Positions 63,601 to 64,000 of a stretch of DNA of 64,000 nt are shown here, in pieces. Origin of the DNA: Siphonodentalium dalli (lineage: Eukaryota; Mollusca; Scaphopoda; Gadilida; Siphonodentaliidae); NCBI GenBank assembly GCA_032622095.1, contig CP136066.1, positions 230,706,961 to 230,770,960 of the forward strand, written 5' to 3'. The notes beneath the pieces are model-generated. The model made no database searches. It had not been told where the DNA came from and worked only from the letters and a program-made list of their open reading frames with translations. Each line of letters opens with the position of its first letter. The first letter of the stretch is position 1. Both the position numbers and the translations under genes were made by a program.

Positions 63601-64000
63601 CCAGGATACATGCAGTATGAACATTCTTTGATAATGACGATGTATCCGGGATACATGTAGTATGAACATTCTTTGATAATGAGCGATGTAGCCGGGATAC
63701 ATGTAGTATGAACATTCTTTGGATAATGACGATGTAGCCGGGGTACATGTAGTATGAACATTCTTTGATAATGACGATGTATCCGGGGATACATGTAGTA
63801 TGAACATTCTTTGATAATGGCGATGTAGCCGGGATACATGCAGTATGAACATTCTTTGATAATGACGATGTAGTCGGGGGTACATGTAGGTATGAACATT
63901 CTTTGATAATGACGATGTAGCCGGGGTACATGCAGTATGAACATTCTTTGATAATGACGATGTAGCCGGGGTACATGTAGTATGAACATTCTTTGATAAT
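54636..64000. repeat. 45-bp satellite array, about 208 monomers to window end
   Basis: The monomer is 45 bp and contains gtacatgtagtatgaaca and ttctttgataatgacgat. Read on the minus strand it gives MYPGYIVIIKECSYY or two other stop-free frames. Because 45 is a multiple of three and the minus strand lacks stops, reading frames of up to about 3100 codons arise. One-base indels, mostly in the G run, move between frames, so these are not genes. Variable positions are gtagtc/gtagcc/gtatcc, ggggtac/gggatac, atgtag/atgcag, tttgat/ttcgat and aatgac/aacgac. The array continues beyond 64000. Confidence 0.97.

Noticed and set aside
54511-63885. Giant minus-strand open frames (up to about 3100 codons) in the 45-bp satellite
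   Set aside because: They follow from a stop-free repeat unit of a length divisible by three, they exist in several frames at once, and they run through Ns. Not treated as genes.
1-64000. tRNA or rRNA genes
   Set aside because: I looked for B-box-like ggttcgaatcc text and rRNA motifs and saw none convincing. A covariance-model scan could still find one.

Overview
The window reads as repeat-dense, AT-rich animal DNA. Short relics carry eukaryotic domain signatures: a CUB exon with a consensus splice donor, C2H2 zinc fingers, LINE endonuclease and reverse transcriptase, a MADF exon pair split by a large intron, a DDE transposase, and SAP and YqaJ domains. I see no prokaryotic gene organisation. 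The abundance of pearl/Helentron-like elements (about 122-bp core repeats followed by CAGA or CCGT microsatellites) suggests a marine invertebrate, perhaps a mollusc. That assignment is inference. I find no confident complete host gene. The host-like pieces are one CUB exon and possibly the zinc-finger relic.

Layout. 105-3301: four minus-strand Helentron-like units, the last abutting a truncated LINE relic (3302-5340, minus). 6281-6718: decayed C2H2 zinc-finger relic. 7-17.5 kb: noncoding DNA with a foldback MITE, a 19-bp minisatellite, a LINE C-terminal fragment and two hAT-like nonautonomous elements with near-matching 8-bp target duplications. 18.1-18.7 kb: a CUB exon beside a decayed duplicate, separated by CT-rich tracts. 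19.3-24 kb: a hairpin, a direct-repeat pair, a SAP/YqaJ relic and a TTAA-flanked MITE.

24.3-37.8 kb is a Harbinger-like nest. It holds an almost full-length DDE_Tnp_4 transposase with three lesions and a 1.36-kb TIR element inserted at TTA exactly against the terminus of another element. It also holds an intact two-exon MADF gene, and a giant inverted repeat (arms 26850-31703 and 32741-36337) that duplicates most of that gene in the opposite orientation. At the right edge a third element (36361-37771) has a 54-bp perfect TIR and a decayed MADF first exon. Transposase plus a small Myb/SANT-like DNA-binding partner is the known two-protein logic of PIF/Harbinger elements. Here the two genes lie divergently, but a TIR separates them.

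38.96-44.1 kb: a tandem array of Helentron-like units in the opposite orientation to the 0-3.3 kb array, with a recent 850-bp internal duplication. 45.4-48.9 kb: a foldback structure whose internal minisatellite reverses orientation. 49.3-52 kb: hairpins and about 13 units of a ~165-bp tandem repeat sharing the motif GTGGCGAATA. 53.86-54.5 kb: another hAT-like terminus running into a 100-N gap. 54636 to the end: about 208 copies of a 45-bp satellite. Because 45 is divisible by 3 and the minus strand has no stop in the unit, it yields giant but meaningless reading frames.
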